Of a stretch of 64,000 nt of DNA, positions 7,701 through 17,536 are shown one piece after another. The notes below the pieces were generated by a model. That model was not told the origin of the DNA, searched no databases, and saw only the letters and a program-made list of their open reading frames with translations. The translations under genes and the position numbers were made by a program. Each line of letters starts with the position of its first letter. Position 1 is the stretch's first letter. The stretch is from Phycisphaerae bacterium (lineage in GTDB: Bacteria; Planctomycetota; Phycisphaerae; UBA1845; UTPLA1), in assembly GCA_019636475.1 (NCBI GenBank), contig JAHBXN010000001.1:558001-622000 (forward strand), given 5' to 3'.

Positions 7701-10361
7701 ATGGCCCGCAAACCTCGAAAACGCGCGTTTCGTGAAGCATATCGGCTGGTTGATTCCGCAGAGCGCCGCGTCTGCGTTTTCGACAACGGATTGACGGCGA
7801 TCCTGCAGCGCCACGGTGTCGCGCCGGTCGTCGAGGTTCGCGTATATGTTCGCGGCGGGAGCGCATTCGAAGGCCGATGGACCGGCACGGGGATCAGCCA
7901 CCTCCTGGAGCACTGCATCACGTCGGACGGCACCGAACAGCGCGACGAGCGGGAGATGGGGCGGCTCGGCGAGCGACTGGGCGGACTGATCAACGCGTAT
8001 ACGACGATCGACCACATCTGCCACCATGTTGGCACGACACGCGAGAACATGTCGGCGGCCGTCGAAATCTTCGCGGATTACCTCATTCGCCCCCTGCTTT
8101 CCAAGGCGGTGTTTGATCGTGAGCTGGGCGTCGTCCAGCGCGAGCTGGAGCGAGACCGGGACGACCCCGAAACGCAACTGGAAGAGATGCTCTACGAAGT
8201 GTCATATGTCGGTCACCCATTGCAGTACCCGGTCATCGGCCATCGATCGGGCCTGCTGTCGCTTACGCACGAGGATATTCTGGCGTATCACAGGCAACTG
8301 CACGTCCCCGACAACATTTTCGTGGTGATCGTGGGCGACATCGATCTTGACGAGGCGACCTCCGTCGTCGCCCGGCACTTCGACGCGATGGAGCGGCGGG
8401 CCCGCTATGACATGGTTCTTCCGCCGGTTCGGCCGTTCATCGCGCCCGCGCGCGCGATTCGTTCGATGGGTGTCGAATCCGCCACGACGACGTTCGGCTG
8501 GCTGACGGTTCGCGACGGAGAATGCGACGACATTGCGTTGGACCTGCTTGCGTCGGTACTTGGCGATTCCGAAACATCGAGATTGGCAAAAGCGCTGAAG
8601 TGGAATCGCGAACTGGCATACGACGTCGGCATCCTGCATGACAGCCATTGGCATTCGCCTGGATTGATGCAGGTCACCATCCAATGTGACGCGGCGAAGC
8701 TTGAGGCCGCCGAGCGCGCGATGCTGGAAGTATTCGCGAACATCGAAGCATCGCCCGTGACGGCGGCGGAGCTGGATCGCGCCCGACGCCAGACGCTGAC
8801 CGCCGTGCGAATGCAGCGAGAAACGGCCTCGGGCGCGGCGACCCAGATGGGCGAGGACTTTCTGGCCAGCGGCAATGTGGACTACGCGAAAGCCTATGAA
8901 AGCCGTGTCGTGGAAACGACCGTGGACGAACTGATGCGGGCGGCGAAACGCTACCTGCGCCCGAATGCATTTGTCTCCGCAACCGTTGTGCCGCGAAAGC
9001 GCGTTTCGCGCCGTTCGACCACTCCTTCGCAGGCTGCCACCGCTCTTCCGCGCATCCTCAAACTCGATAACGGGCTGACCTGCGTCCTGCAGCCGTTACC
9101 CGCCGCGGGATTCACGTCGGCCCACGCCACGTTCATCGGAGGACTCGTGACGGAGACGGCGGAAACCAACGGCGTCCACCCGTTGGCGGTTCAGATGCTG
9201 TCACGTGGAACGCGCCACCGCACCGGCGACGAGATCTCCGAGAATTTCGCGGCAAGGGGCAGCGGTCTGGCAGCCGTCTCGGGACTGAGCCAGTTGTCGT
9301 GCGGATTCACTTCGGTGGCAGAAGACTTCGACGTACTGCTCGAAGTGCTCGCGGATGTGCTTCTTTCGCCGGCGTTCGACGGGAAAGAGCTTGCGAAGCT
9401 CAAGCCCACGCACTGCGACAGCATCGCCCGATCGGAGGAGGACTGGAACGCCGAATTGATCCAGTTCGCACGGCTCAAGTTCTTCGATCATTCGCCCTAT
9501 CGCCTTCCACGACTTGGTACGATTGCGAACGTGAATCGGTTTACGCCGGACGATCTCTTTCAGTCGCATCGAGAGACCTTCCAGGGCGGTAATGGCGTGC
9601 TCTCCATTGCCGGTCGATTCGACGTCGACGCGGTCGAGGCGCGCGTACGGCGTCACTTTGCCGCCATGCCTTCGTCGATGACCCGCCGCCAACTGACCGT
9701 CGAGCCGGAGCCGGTCCGCAGCGCGGATCGACTGTTTATCAAGCGGTCGTCCGATGAGCGCGAAGTCGCCGGCCTCTTTGTCGGCTTTCCCGGCTTGCGG
9801 GTGTCAGATGTGGAGCACCGTGCGAGCGTCGCTGTCATGGAGACGATGCTAGCCGGTTACTCGCTTTCGGGCGGGCGGCTGTTCGCGGCTCTCCGGGGCG
9901 GTGACCGTGACATGGTTTATGAGATCGCGCCCGCCGGCCTGATCGGCGTGCTCCCGGGTCACATTGCGTTCGTCGCCGGCTGCGAACCAGATCGAATCAA
10001 CGAAGTCTACGCGATCGTCCGCGGCGAACTGGACGCGCTTCGCGCTCACCGGTACGACGAAGAGGAAATCGACCGGGCCCGCAACATGGTCATCATGGGG
10101 GAATTGGATCAGCTGCAATCATCCGCCGAATATGCCGCGCGGGCCGGACTGGACGAATTATTCGGCCTGGGATTCGAAGACAGCGAGCGGTTTCTGACGG
10201 AGATCCGCAGCGTGAACCTGGATGCGGTCAGCGCCGCGATCGATTCCTACCTCGGCCCGGCCACGATTGCCGTCGTGACACCCTCACCCGACCTTGTTGA
10301 CTTCGGCATCGTTCCCACCCAGGAAGTCGCCGTCTCGCCAATCGTTGCGTCCGCTCCGTAA
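7701..10361 (+). CDS. M16 family (insulinase-like) zinc peptidase, two modules fused
   Basis: The protein has 886 residues and two M16 halves. The first has the inverted zinc motif HLLEH (H67, E70, H71) and a downstream glutamate in VVQRELERDRDD (about E148), so it should be catalytic. The second half, from about residue 450 (ILKLDNGLTCVLQPLP), keeps the fold but lacks HxxEH, as in the alpha-type partner subunits. The fusion makes a complete clam-shell protease in one chain, probably degrading short peptides. There is no obvious signal peptide. It stands alone on the plus strand. Confidence 0.92.
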   Translation: MARKPRKRAFREAYRLVDSAERRVCVFDNGLTAILQRHGVAPVVEVRVYVRGGSAFEGRWTGTGISHLLEHCITSDGTEQRDEREMGRLGERLGGLINAYTTIDHICHHVGTTRENMSAAVEIFADYLIRPLLSKAVFDRELGVVQRELERDRDDPETQLEEMLYEVSYVGHPLQYPVIGHRSGLLSLTHEDILAYHRQLHVPDNIFVVIVGDIDLDEATSVVARHFDAMERRARYDMVLPPVRPFIAPARAIRSMGVESATTTFGWLTVRDGECDDIALDLLASVLGDSETSRLAKALKWNRELAYDVGILHDSHWHSPGLMQVTIQCDAAKLEAAERAMLEVFANIEASPVTAAELDRARRQTLTAVRMQRETASGAATQMGEDFLASGNVDYAKAYESRVVETTVDELMRAAKRYLRPNAFVSATVVPRKRVSRRSTTPSQAATALPRILKLDNGLTCVLQPLPAAGFTSAHATFIGGLVTETAETNGVHPLAVQMLSRGTRHRTGDEISENFAARGSGLAAVSGLSQLSCGFTSVAEDFDVLLEVLADVLLSPAFDGKELAKLKPTHCDSIARSEEDWNAELIQFARLKFFDHSPYRLPRLGTIANVNRFTPDDLFQSHRETFQGGNGVLSIAGRFDVDAVEARVRRHFAAMPSSMTRRQLTVEPEPVRSADRLFIKRSSDEREVAGLFVGFPGLRVSDVEHRASVAVMETMLAGYSLSGGRLFAALRGGDRDMVYEIAPAGLIGVLPGHIAFVAGCEPDRINEVYAIVRGELDALRAHRYDEEEIDRARNMVIMGELDQLQSSAEYAARAGLDELFGLGFEDSERFLTEIRSVNLDAVSAAIDSYLGPATIAVVTPSPDLVDFGIVPTQEVAVSPIVASAP

Positions 10362-10522
10362 GATCTGTCGACGTGTCCTTTGCAGATTTGCCCCGCCGAG
10401 GGAAGCCAGCACGGCGGCTGTTCCGCTTTATCCGTGATTCGCGGACCACTAACGGCAAATACTGCCTGGGGCCGACGGGGGCGATCAATTCCCGCAATGA
10501 ATCTCGCCGATGATGATCGAGT

Positions 10523-11566
10523 ATGCCCGCGTCCAGCCTGCAACACCGTGCTTCCTCAGACCCGCACAAGCACTCGGAAATGGGCAGACCCATCGCGTTT
10601 GATCGCGCCGTCCGGCTGGGTCGCTCAATACCCTCGCGACCGAATCCTGTGCAGCCCGCGGGCGCCAACCTGGACGGTCTTCGCCGCGACTCACACGATC
10701 AAAGCGAAGCGTTCGCGCACACGCATTCCGCCGCCGCCGACAGAGCATCGTCGCGCGTTGCCAATGCGCTGACGATTGATCTGGAGGACTGGCCGGTCGC
10801 GGTGCTGGGTCCGGGACAGGAGATCACATCGCGGGTTGTTCGGAACACAAAGCGTTGCCTTCAGCTCCTGGACTGGCATGGCACCAAGGCGACGTTTTTT
10901 GTCCTGAGTCGCGTGGCCGAAAAATTCCCCGACTTGATCCGGGAGGTCCACGCTCGCGGTCACGAGATCGCATCGCACGGTCATGGACACGAATTGCTCT
11001 TCAACATGTCTCCGAGCCGTTTCGCCGAAGACGTGTCGCGCAGCATTGAGATACTGACTGCGATCACCGGGACGCGACCTATCGGGTATCGCGCCCCGGC
11101 ATTCAGCGTCATCAGTGAAACACGCTGGGCCGGACCGATCCTGGCAGATCTCGGGTTCAAATATGATTCGAGCATCTTTCCGATTCGGCACCCGCGCTAC
11201 GGCATTCCCGGCTCGCCGCGTCGCATTCATCGCTGGGAGAACTGCGATCTCATCGAATGCCCACCGGCGACCTGCCGAATTTTCGGCACCACGCTGCCGA
11301 TTGCCGGAGGCGGATATTTTCGACTATTGCCCGGCCCGCTGGTTCGCGCGGCAGTTCGCGGGATGAATCGGTCGAACATGCCGGCAATCCTGTACATGCA
11401 CCCGTATGAGCTGGATGTCGGCGGGGTACTAGCACACAGGCTGGACGGCGTTTCGGTCGGGAATATACGGCATTTCACGCAAGCGCTGTTTCGCAGCCGC
11501 ATAGAGAAACGCCTGCATCGCCTCCTGGAAGGGTTCCATTTCAGGCCGCTGCGCGATCTGCTCTGA
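10523..11566 (+). CDS. Polysaccharide deacetylase of the XrtA/PEP-CTERM-associated type
   Basis: This is an NodB-fold carbohydrate deacetylase. From about residue 81 it shows NALTIDLEDW (motif 1 with the catalytic and metal Asp pair), KATFFVLSRVAEKFPDLI, EIASHGHGHELLF (zinc histidines), TGTRPIGYRAPAFSV and the late ILYMHPYELD. This pattern is typical of deacetylases found with exopolysaccharide loci. The first 80 residues are low in structure, and no good ribosome binding site supports the start at 10523, so the true start may be internal. It follows the M16 gene by 161 bp. Confidence 0.9.
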   Translation: MPASSLQHRASSDPHKHSEMGRPIAFDRAVRLGRSIPSRPNPVQPAGANLDGLRRDSHDQSEAFAHTHSAAADRASSRVANALTIDLEDWPVAVLGPGQEITSRVVRNTKRCLQLLDWHGTKATFFVLSRVAEKFPDLIREVHARGHEIASHGHGHELLFNMSPSRFAEDVSRSIEILTAITGTRPIGYRAPAFSVISETRWAGPILADLGFKYDSSIFPIRHPRYGIPGSPRRIHRWENCDLIECPPATCRIFGTTLPIAGGGYFRLLPGPLVRAAVRGMNRSNMPAILYMHPYELDVGGVLAHRLDGVSVGNIRHFTQALFRSRIEKRLHRLLEGFHFRPLRDLL

Positions 11567-11615
11567 AACAAGCCGCATCCGCATGGATGCGAGAATCGTC
11601 CGATCTCCGAGCGGG

Positions 11616-12725
11616 TCAGCCGTTCGGCAGAATCACGGCTTTGCCTGTTCTCCATGCGGCCACTTCGGCCAGCGCCTCATTGACCTGATCGAGCCGGAAG
11701 CGGTGGGTGATCAACTCGTGGAAGGGGAAGCGATCGCTTCGCGTGCGGAGGAACTCGAGCGCCTTGGCCCAGTGCGTGGGTTCAGAACCGTAGCTCCCGG
11801 CAACTTCCAGCTCTTTTTTCGTGATGAGGTGCGGATTGAGCAGGACAGGGCCGGCATCGCAATATTGCCCCAGCACGAGATATCGCCCGCCATCGCGCAC
11901 GAGATCCCACCCCTGGGCAACGGCTGACGGATGTCCGACGCATTCAACGACCATGTCGGCGCCCAGGCCGCGGGTGTGTTCAAGGACGAGGTCTCGGCGT
12001 CTGGCGGGATCCTTCACATCGTCAATGTCAATGACGATGTCCGCGCCGAACTGACGACATCGATCGAGCCGGTCCTTCGGTCCGCCGATCGCAACGATCG
12101 GCCTCGCGCCGGCGTCGGATGCCACGGCAATGGCAGCCAGCCCGACCGGCCCCGCGCCCTGCACGACAACGCTCTCCGCCCAGCGGATGGGCATTTTTTC
12201 GTAACCGTGCACAACGGTGACCAGCGCGCAGCCGGCGCCGACGAGCGATTCGGGCCGCAGATCGGGCGGGAGCCTGAAAACAGCCGTGCCGGCTCGAAGG
12301 TGGTGATATTGACCGTAGCCACCGAGGAAGTGGGGCGGCCTGTCGCACGGCGTGTTGACGCCGTATGCCTTTCGGTTGACACATCGGGCCGGGAGTTTGT
12401 AGAGGCGGCAGTACTTGCATTTGCCGCAAGTCATTCCGACGGTCCATGAGACGGGATCACCGATCTTGAGCGGGTTACCAAGCCAGTCCTCGACTTCGCC
12501 ACCGGTTGCCGCAATCAGACCGACGGTCTCATGCCCCATGACAAGGGGAAGCGGAACCTTGAGTTCGCCCTTGTGGAGGTGAACGTCGGTTCCGCACACA
12601 CCGGCCAGCGTGACTTTGACGAGCACCTCGCCCGAATCCAGCTCGGCCGGCAGTGGAAATTCCCTGAGTTCGATTGGCGATTTGAAAGCGCTCATGACGG
12701 CGGCGTGGGCGGTCCGGGTGCTCAT
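11616..12725 (-). CDS. Zinc-dependent alcohol dehydrogenase (MDR family)
   Basis: This medium-chain dehydrogenase oxidises an alcohol or polyol with NAD(P). Catalytic zinc ligands appear in GVCGTDVHLH and GHETVG. A structural zinc site of four cysteines is present in TCGKCKYC and PARC. The nucleotide fold has VVVQGAGPVGLAAI, and the acidic or basic residue after the second strand is not clear enough to choose NAD or NADP. I placed the start at 12725 (AAGGA upstream); the frame is open to 12911, but the extra 62 residues do not look like part of the family. The protein is 369 residues. The substrate cannot be read from the sequence. Confidence 0.9.
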   Translation of the reverse strand: MSTRTAHAAVMSAFKSPIELREFPLPAELDSGEVLVKVTLAGVCGTDVHLHKGELKVPLPLVMGHETVGLIAATGGEVEDWLGNPLKIGDPVSWTVGMTCGKCKYCRLYKLPARCVNRKAYGVNTPCDRPPHFLGGYGQYHHLRAGTAVFRLPPDLRPESLVGAGCALVTVVHGYEKMPIRWAESVVVQGAGPVGLAAIAVASDAGARPIVAIGGPKDRLDRCRQFGADIVIDIDDVKDPARRRDLVLEHTRGLGADMVVECVGHPSAVAQGWDLVRDGGRYLVLGQYCDAGPVLLNPHLITKKELEVAGSYGSEPTHWAKALEFLRTRSDRFPFHELITHRFRLDQVNEALAEVAAWRTGKAVILPNG

Positions 12726-12939
12726 GGAGATTATATTCCTTGCCAAGTCTGACATCGCGGACGCTGCAACGATTTGTCCCGCATTCCGCACCATCTTAGC
12801 GGCATCGAGATTGTCCGCGAGCCGGTTCATGCCAGAAGCGACGATCCTTTTTGACCCCCCCGATTCTTTTGAATAGACTGCCGCGAAAGGCGCACCGACC
12901 GCTTCGTTCAAGGCTCAACTCCCTGAAGGGCAGTACAGT

Positions 12940-14493
12940 ATGCGAATCGCACTCGTTAATCCCATCACCCGCCGGACCCAGGGCTATCACACTGTCGGCA
13001 GCTACATCCCGCAGCTGGGCTTGCAGGTTCTCGCCCGCCTGGTTCCTGATGGGCACCAGGTCGATATCATTGACGAAATCTTCGGCACCCAGGCGACGGA
13101 CAATCTCATCGCCCGGGGCGGATATGACCTCGTCGGGCTGACAGCATACACAAGCGGCGCGACCCGCGCGTACGAAATCGCCAGGGGGTGTCGCGCGCTC
13201 GGCATCAAGACCATCATGGGCGGGCCGCATGCTTCGGCGCGGCCTGATGAAGCAGCACAGTTTTTTGATTCGGTCGCTGTCGGCGAGACGGACGAGATCT
13301 GGCCGCAGATTGTTCGAGATGCCGCGGCTGGCAGACTAGCTCCGCGCTACGAGGGCAGGTTGTCCGATCTGGAATCGACCGGACTGGGCGCCGCGGCGCA
13401 GCGTGTATTGCCGATTAACGGGAAATACAGCGTCTCGGCCATTCAGACTTCTCGCGGATGCCCCGTGGGGTGTGAGTATTGCAGCGTGACTCGCTTCAAT
13501 GGCGCGCCGATTCGCCGCCGCCGCATTGAGGACATACTCAAGGAATGGAACGAGACGCCCAAGAAGTTCATATTCGTCGTTGATGACAACTTCTTCGGTG
13601 TCGGGCCCGCACACGCCGAATGGGCGAAGGAACTGCTCCGCGCCATCATCAAGCACGGCCGGAAGCGATTGTGGTTCAGCCAGACGACGATCAACATGGG
13701 CGAAGACCAGGAAGGCCTGCGGCTCGCGTACAAAGCGGGTTGCCGCGGCATGTTGATCGGCTTCGAGACCTTTAACGAGAAAACGCTGAAGGCCTATCAC
13801 AAAGGAATCAATCGGAACAACCTGTCCCGCTATCAGGAACTTGTGAACGGATTTCATCGCGCGGGAGTTTCCGTCTTCGGCGGTTTCATCATTGGCTCGG
13901 ACGATGACAACACCGATGCTGTCGCGGATACGGCGATGGCAGCCGTGAAGATGGGCGTGGACATTATTCAGATTACCAATCTGACGCCTCTGCCGGGCAC
14001 GACCATGTTCGATCGCTATTCCGGTGCGAAGCGTCTGTTTGCGACCGACTATCCGGCGGATTGGGAGCGATACACCTTCGTTGAGACAGTGTACAACCCG
14101 AAGCGGATGACGGCCCGCGAGTTGGACGAAGCCATCTATGAACTGCGCTATGCAGCCGCGAAGGAGAACTGGGTCTGGAAGCGAACGCTGAAGACGCTCT
14201 GGCACACACGCTCGCTGACGACGGCGCTTTTTGTTCACGGCATGAATGTCGGCTGGCGGAAGATGGCAATCGTACAGACCCCGCACGACGAAAAGCGATT
14301 CGGCTTCGCTCCGCGAGAGTCCGCGCGCATGAGCAAGGTTCGCGCCGCATTCAGAATGAACCTGTCCAAGGGATTTACCGTGCCGAGCTATTGGCACGAA
14401 AACGATGCGGATGTGGCGGAAGCGCCGCAGATCCTTCCTCCTCCTGGCATCGCCTTGCCCGTGGTGGGCGCCGCGCCCGAGCCCGCGAACTGA
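12940..14493 (+). CDS. Radical SAM protein with N-terminal cobalamin-binding-like domain
   Basis: The 517-residue protein begins with a Rossmann-like domain resembling B12-binding domains (IALVNPITRRTQGYHTVG, then YDLVGLTAYTSGA and IMGGPHASARPDE). It continues with a radical SAM core holding CPVGCEYC (C174, C178, C181) for the 4Fe-4S cluster, FVVDDNFFG and GMLIGFETFNE. A C-terminal helical region follows, as in DUF4070 or hopanoid-modification relatives. The DxHxxG cobalamin-ligand motif is not visible, so B12 may be bound base-on or not at all. A GAAGGG lies ahead of the ATG. It probably alters an unactivated carbon (methylation or ring chemistry); the substrate is unknown. Confidence 0.88.
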   Translation: MRIALVNPITRRTQGYHTVGSYIPQLGLQVLARLVPDGHQVDIIDEIFGTQATDNLIARGGYDLVGLTAYTSGATRAYEIARGCRALGIKTIMGGPHASARPDEAAQFFDSVAVGETDEIWPQIVRDAAAGRLAPRYEGRLSDLESTGLGAAAQRVLPINGKYSVSAIQTSRGCPVGCEYCSVTRFNGAPIRRRRIEDILKEWNETPKKFIFVVDDNFFGVGPAHAEWAKELLRAIIKHGRKRLWFSQTTINMGEDQEGLRLAYKAGCRGMLIGFETFNEKTLKAYHKGINRNNLSRYQELVNGFHRAGVSVFGGFIIGSDDDNTDAVADTAMAAVKMGVDIIQITNLTPLPGTTMFDRYSGAKRLFATDYPADWERYTFVETVYNPKRMTARELDEAIYELRYAAAKENWVWKRTLKTLWHTRSLTTALFVHGMNVGWRKMAIVQTPHDEKRFGFAPRESARMSKVRAAFRMNLSKGFTVPSYWHENDADVAEAPQILPPPGIALPVVGAAPEPAN

Positions 14494-14520
14494 ATTCCGC
14501 CCGCCGGCGACGCCTGTCCC

Positions 14521-15918
14521 TCAGCGGTCCGGCCTCGCGGTGGATTCACGAGTGCCCTGCGAGACAGGCTCAACGGCCAGTAGCGCCTGCCACAAGCGAC
14601 GGGTTGCTTCGCCATCCGGTTTGCCCGCGCCGTCGATCGATGTGATTCGCCACGTCATCAATCGCCGGCCGTCCAGAAACATCGCAGGCGTGCCATCGAC
14701 GCCGGCCGCTTTTCCCTGACGTATGTCTTCGGTCACGCGCGACGCAACCGCCGACGATGACAATTCGCGTTCGAACGCGGCAAGATCGATCGAAGCTGAA
14801 ACATCCTTCGCGATCCGATCATACGGCCTCCCGGCGAGCGACCGCCGCGCGTCAAACAGTGCACGAGTGAACTTCAGCCGTTTCTCCGGGTCGTCCGTCA
14901 ACGCCATAAAGGCCTCGGCAGCTCGCGACGCCTCGCATGCGTTCGGATGAAAGTCCACCGACACCGAGGAATTGCAGGTTCGGTCCATGGGGAAATGCCG
15001 CAGGATACAGCGCACGGACGGAAATGTGCGAACAAGTCCGTCCATGCTGGCGTGCAATTCGACGCACGCGGCACATTCAAAATCGGAGAACACGATCAGT
15101 GTGTGCGGCGCATCGATCGATCCGATCATGCAGTCGGTCGGGCGAACCGCGAACTCGTGCTTCTCCGCGCGGGCATGCTTCCAGATGATGTAGTCCACAT
15201 CGTTCGCGATTTTCAGATACTCACGATGGAATCGAAACGAGTTGAACTGATGCACCAGCGCCACGCCGGCAAGCGGAATGATGACCAGCGTTGCACCAGC
15301 AAGCACCAGCGTCACCCCGGCCCGAGCGATCGTCGGATGGATTCCAGCGGCCAAATCTGAGCGTGCTTCGGTGGCCGCGACCAAGGACGGCACGCGCGGC
15401 AGCCGGGCCCACGCACCAAGCACGCCGAGCCAAATCAACCCGTTCAATGCGTGGCAGGCAATGCACCACGGACACCACACCGGCAACCGCGCGACCATGA
15501 CATAAACGAACCACGTCGACGCCACCATGCCGACGGTCGCGAAGACCGTCGGCCACGCATGCCACGCCCGCTGCTCGCGATTCGGCAGACCGACGCCGAT
15601 GAACCAGACGGCCAATGTCGCGAAATATGCAAGACCAAGGACGGCGGTCGGCAGGGGACCGATTCGGGCCCACTCACTGCGGAGGACGTGCTCACAGTCC
15701 ATGTTCGCGCTGGGCGCACAGAGCTTCGAACCGAGTGATTCGCCTGCGCCGTCCGCGGATGCACTCATTGCAATCAGGACGAGACTGGCGACAACGCCCA
15801 TCAGTGCCAAAGACGCGAGCGCGATTCGATACAGACCCCCGCCGTGTCCGTACGTGCCGGATTCATCGACCGGTCGTGCCGAAGGCGGTGTGGCTGGATG
15901 AGGTGCTCCGGCGTTCAT
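14521..15918 (-). CDS. VKOR-DsbA fusion, disulfide-bond forming membrane enzyme
   Basis: The fusion joins a quinone-linked vitamin K epoxide reductase domain to a DsbA/thioredoxin domain, so one chain can oxidise exported proteins and pass electrons to quinone. The VKOR part (about 30-175) has several membrane helices, the loop cysteines C67 and C75 (KLCAPSANMDCEHV) and the active-site pair C149-C152 (VWCPWC). After another membrane segment (about 200-222), the DsbA-like domain begins with VFSDFECAACVELH (C282, C285). The start overlaps the previous gene's stop as ATGA, so the two are translationally coupled. Its position next to the T2SS operon suggests it may oxidise T2SS parts or cargo (inference). 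Confidence 0.92.
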   Translation of the reverse strand: MNAGAPHPATPPSARPVDESGTYGHGGGLYRIALASLALMGVVASLVLIAMSASADGAGESLGSKLCAPSANMDCEHVLRSEWARIGPLPTAVLGLAYFATLAVWFIGVGLPNREQRAWHAWPTVFATVGMVASTWFVYVMVARLPVWCPWCIACHALNGLIWLGVLGAWARLPRVPSLVAATEARSDLAAGIHPTIARAGVTLVLAGATLVIIPLAGVALVHQFNSFRFHREYLKIANDVDYIIWKHARAEKHEFAVRPTDCMIGSIDAPHTLIVFSDFECAACVELHASMDGLVRTFPSVRCILRHFPMDRTCNSSVSVDFHPNACEASRAAEAFMALTDDPEKRLKFTRALFDARRSLAGRPYDRIAKDVSASIDLAAFERELSSSAVASRVTEDIRQGKAAGVDGTPAMFLDGRRLMTWRITSIDGAGKPDGEATRRLWQALLAVEPVSQGTRESTARPDR

Positions 15919-16565
15919 AGTTCATGAATCGGCAGTCTGCCGGATGCAGGCAGCGTGACCTGTCGATACGAGGATCGAAACTGCAACTGGGCGATCACAA
16001 GAAATGCGATCACCAACAGTGGGCACAGGACGAATCGGATCAGTGCAACAAATCCGTCATCGAATGAATACAGCTCGTCACCGTCAAAGAAAGCGGACCG
16101 GAAGGCCCACAACTGCCGCGAATCAGCGCCCACCCACGGTGTCACCATTGCCAGCGCGCCCAGCGACCAGACGCAGGCCTTCGCAAACCCCGCCGCCCCA
16201 CCGATGCGGCCGGTCAGGCTGATTAGCAGGCACAGGACAAACACGCCGCAACACACAAGCACCGACGCGCGACCGACAAAACCGACAAGCGGTAATCTCG
16301 TCTCGATCACCTGGGCAAACGAATGGCTTGACGCGTCACCCGTGGAGGGCGGGCTTTCGGGCGAGACGCCCGGGTTCGCCGCAGTCGTGGCGCCGGTGCC
16401 GCGAGCCCGGCTCGCCGCAGGACCGGCGCTGAACCATGCCGTCAGATGAATGAGAACGGCAACCGCGGCAAGCCAGAAGAAAGCGTTTTTTGCCGTACGA
16501 AGCACGTCGACCGCCGCAAGGCACTCTTTCGCGAGATCCCGTTCGGCCGGTTGATTTGCCTGCAT
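15915..16565 (-). CDS. Integral membrane protein of unknown function
   Basis: I do not recognise this 216-residue protein. It has about four membrane segments: FFWLAAVAVLIHLTAWF, ASVLVCCGVFVLCLLISLTG, ACVWSLGALAMVTPWVG, and LIRFVLCPLLVIAFLVIAQL, with a Gly/Thr/Pro-rich loop after the first. The start at 16565 follows a GAGG; an alternative frame runs to 16607. It is translationally coupled to the VKOR-DsbA gene (ATGA overlap), so the two likely work together or at least are made together. Confidence 0.75.
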   Translation of the reverse strand: MQANQPAERDLAKECLAAVDVLRTAKNAFFWLAAVAVLIHLTAWFSAGPAASRARGTGATTAANPGVSPESPPSTGDASSHSFAQVIETRLPLVGFVGRASVLVCCGVFVLCLLISLTGRIGGAAGFAKACVWSLGALAMVTPWVGADSRQLWAFRSAFFDGDELYSFDDGFVALIRFVLCPLLVIAFLVIAQLQFRSSYRQVTLPASGRLPIHEL

Positions 16566-16633
16566 GTCAAGCCTCGATTTCGATCTCAAGCCTGGCGAGT
16601 CGAGCATCGCGATGTCGCCCGTGTGACACCGTG

Positions 16634-17449
16634 CTATTCAATCCGGGGGGCACCGTATGCCGGGCGCGAACCGGTACCGGCGTTTGACTGATCCGAGCCG
16701 CGGCCCGGCGGTGATGCCTCCCGCGACGCTCGTGTCGGCGGTTCGGGATCCGGCTTCGCGATGGGCTTCTCCCGACCATTCGATTGTCCGGAAGTTGATG
16801 CGTCCAGAATCTGGCCGCGAGAATCTCCGACGATCGGCACGCGCAGCACCTTCCGGGATGAGCTAACGACGCGCCCGTCATCGCGAACGTACTTAATGAC
16901 AACGGCCACTTTCTTGCCGCACACGCTTACATTGTCATCCCATTTGAGCCGCAGACCGTAGCCCCATCCGAGCATCTTCATCTCTCTCGCACGAAACTGC
17001 ATCGCTTCTTCGCGAGTGAATGTCCAGCATTGAACCTCAGTCGGCACTTCGCGACCGAGCGCGTCGGCATCGAGCCGATACATCGAGACCACCAGCGTTC
17101 CCGTGCCGAATACGCCCTTGGTGCTGCGGGCGCCTTCAAGATAAACCGCACATTTGAAACCATCGACCCGTCCGCTTCCGTCTGATGCGAAGCTCAGCCA
17201 CGGAAAACTGTCGAATATCTTGTTGACCCGGATGATGTTGGATTCCTCGGTGCTCGGCGGCGCGCTGATCGGCTTCGGCTCGATGCTTGAGGTGCGAATA
17301 GGCTTGAGTGGTTGCTGCTGCTGCTGTGCCACGCCCCCCTGCTCTCCGCAGCCTGTGACCAGCGCGAGGATGCACAGTACGGCGATCAATCCGTTCGCTC
17401 GCGAGCGGCGGATTCCTGACATGCAGATCGGTGCTGTTCGTGTTGTCAT
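16634..17449 (-). CDS. Lipoprotein of unknown function, gene next after gspD
   Basis: The leader (ANGLIAVLCILALVTGC) ends in a lipobox, giving a lipidated Cys at residue 34 from the ATG at 17449, or residue 25 from the ATG at 17422; a TTG at 17461 is also in frame. Neither ATG has a strong ribosome binding site. After a Gln/Pro-rich linker comes a compact domain (about 75-190) with WTFTREEAMQFRAREMKMLGW-like region and WDDNVSVCGKKVAVVIKY, resembling a beta-rich domain. The tail is Pro/Gly-rich. It lies only 87 bp after the secretin gene on the same strand, so it may be a pilotin or a secretin accessory (inference). I see no known pilotin motif. Confidence 0.78.
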   Translation of the reverse strand: MTTRTAPICMSGIRRSRANGLIAVLCILALVTGCGEQGGVAQQQQQPLKPIRTSSIEPKPISAPPSTEESNIIRVNKIFDSFPWLSFASDGSGRVDGFKCAVYLEGARSTKGVFGTGTLVVSMYRLDADALGREVPTEVQCWTFTREEAMQFRAREMKMLGWGYGLRLKWDDNVSVCGKKVAVVIKYVRDDGRVVSSSRKVLRVPIVGDSRGQILDASTSGQSNGREKPIAKPDPEPPTRASREASPPGRGSDQSNAGTGSRPAYGAPRIE

Positions 17450-17536
17450 TTGAATCGCCAATCAACTGCTACTGGGACGGCACCCAAACATTGTGAGGCC
17501 GCAAGAGCCCTTCGAACCGACAAAACCAATCGCACC

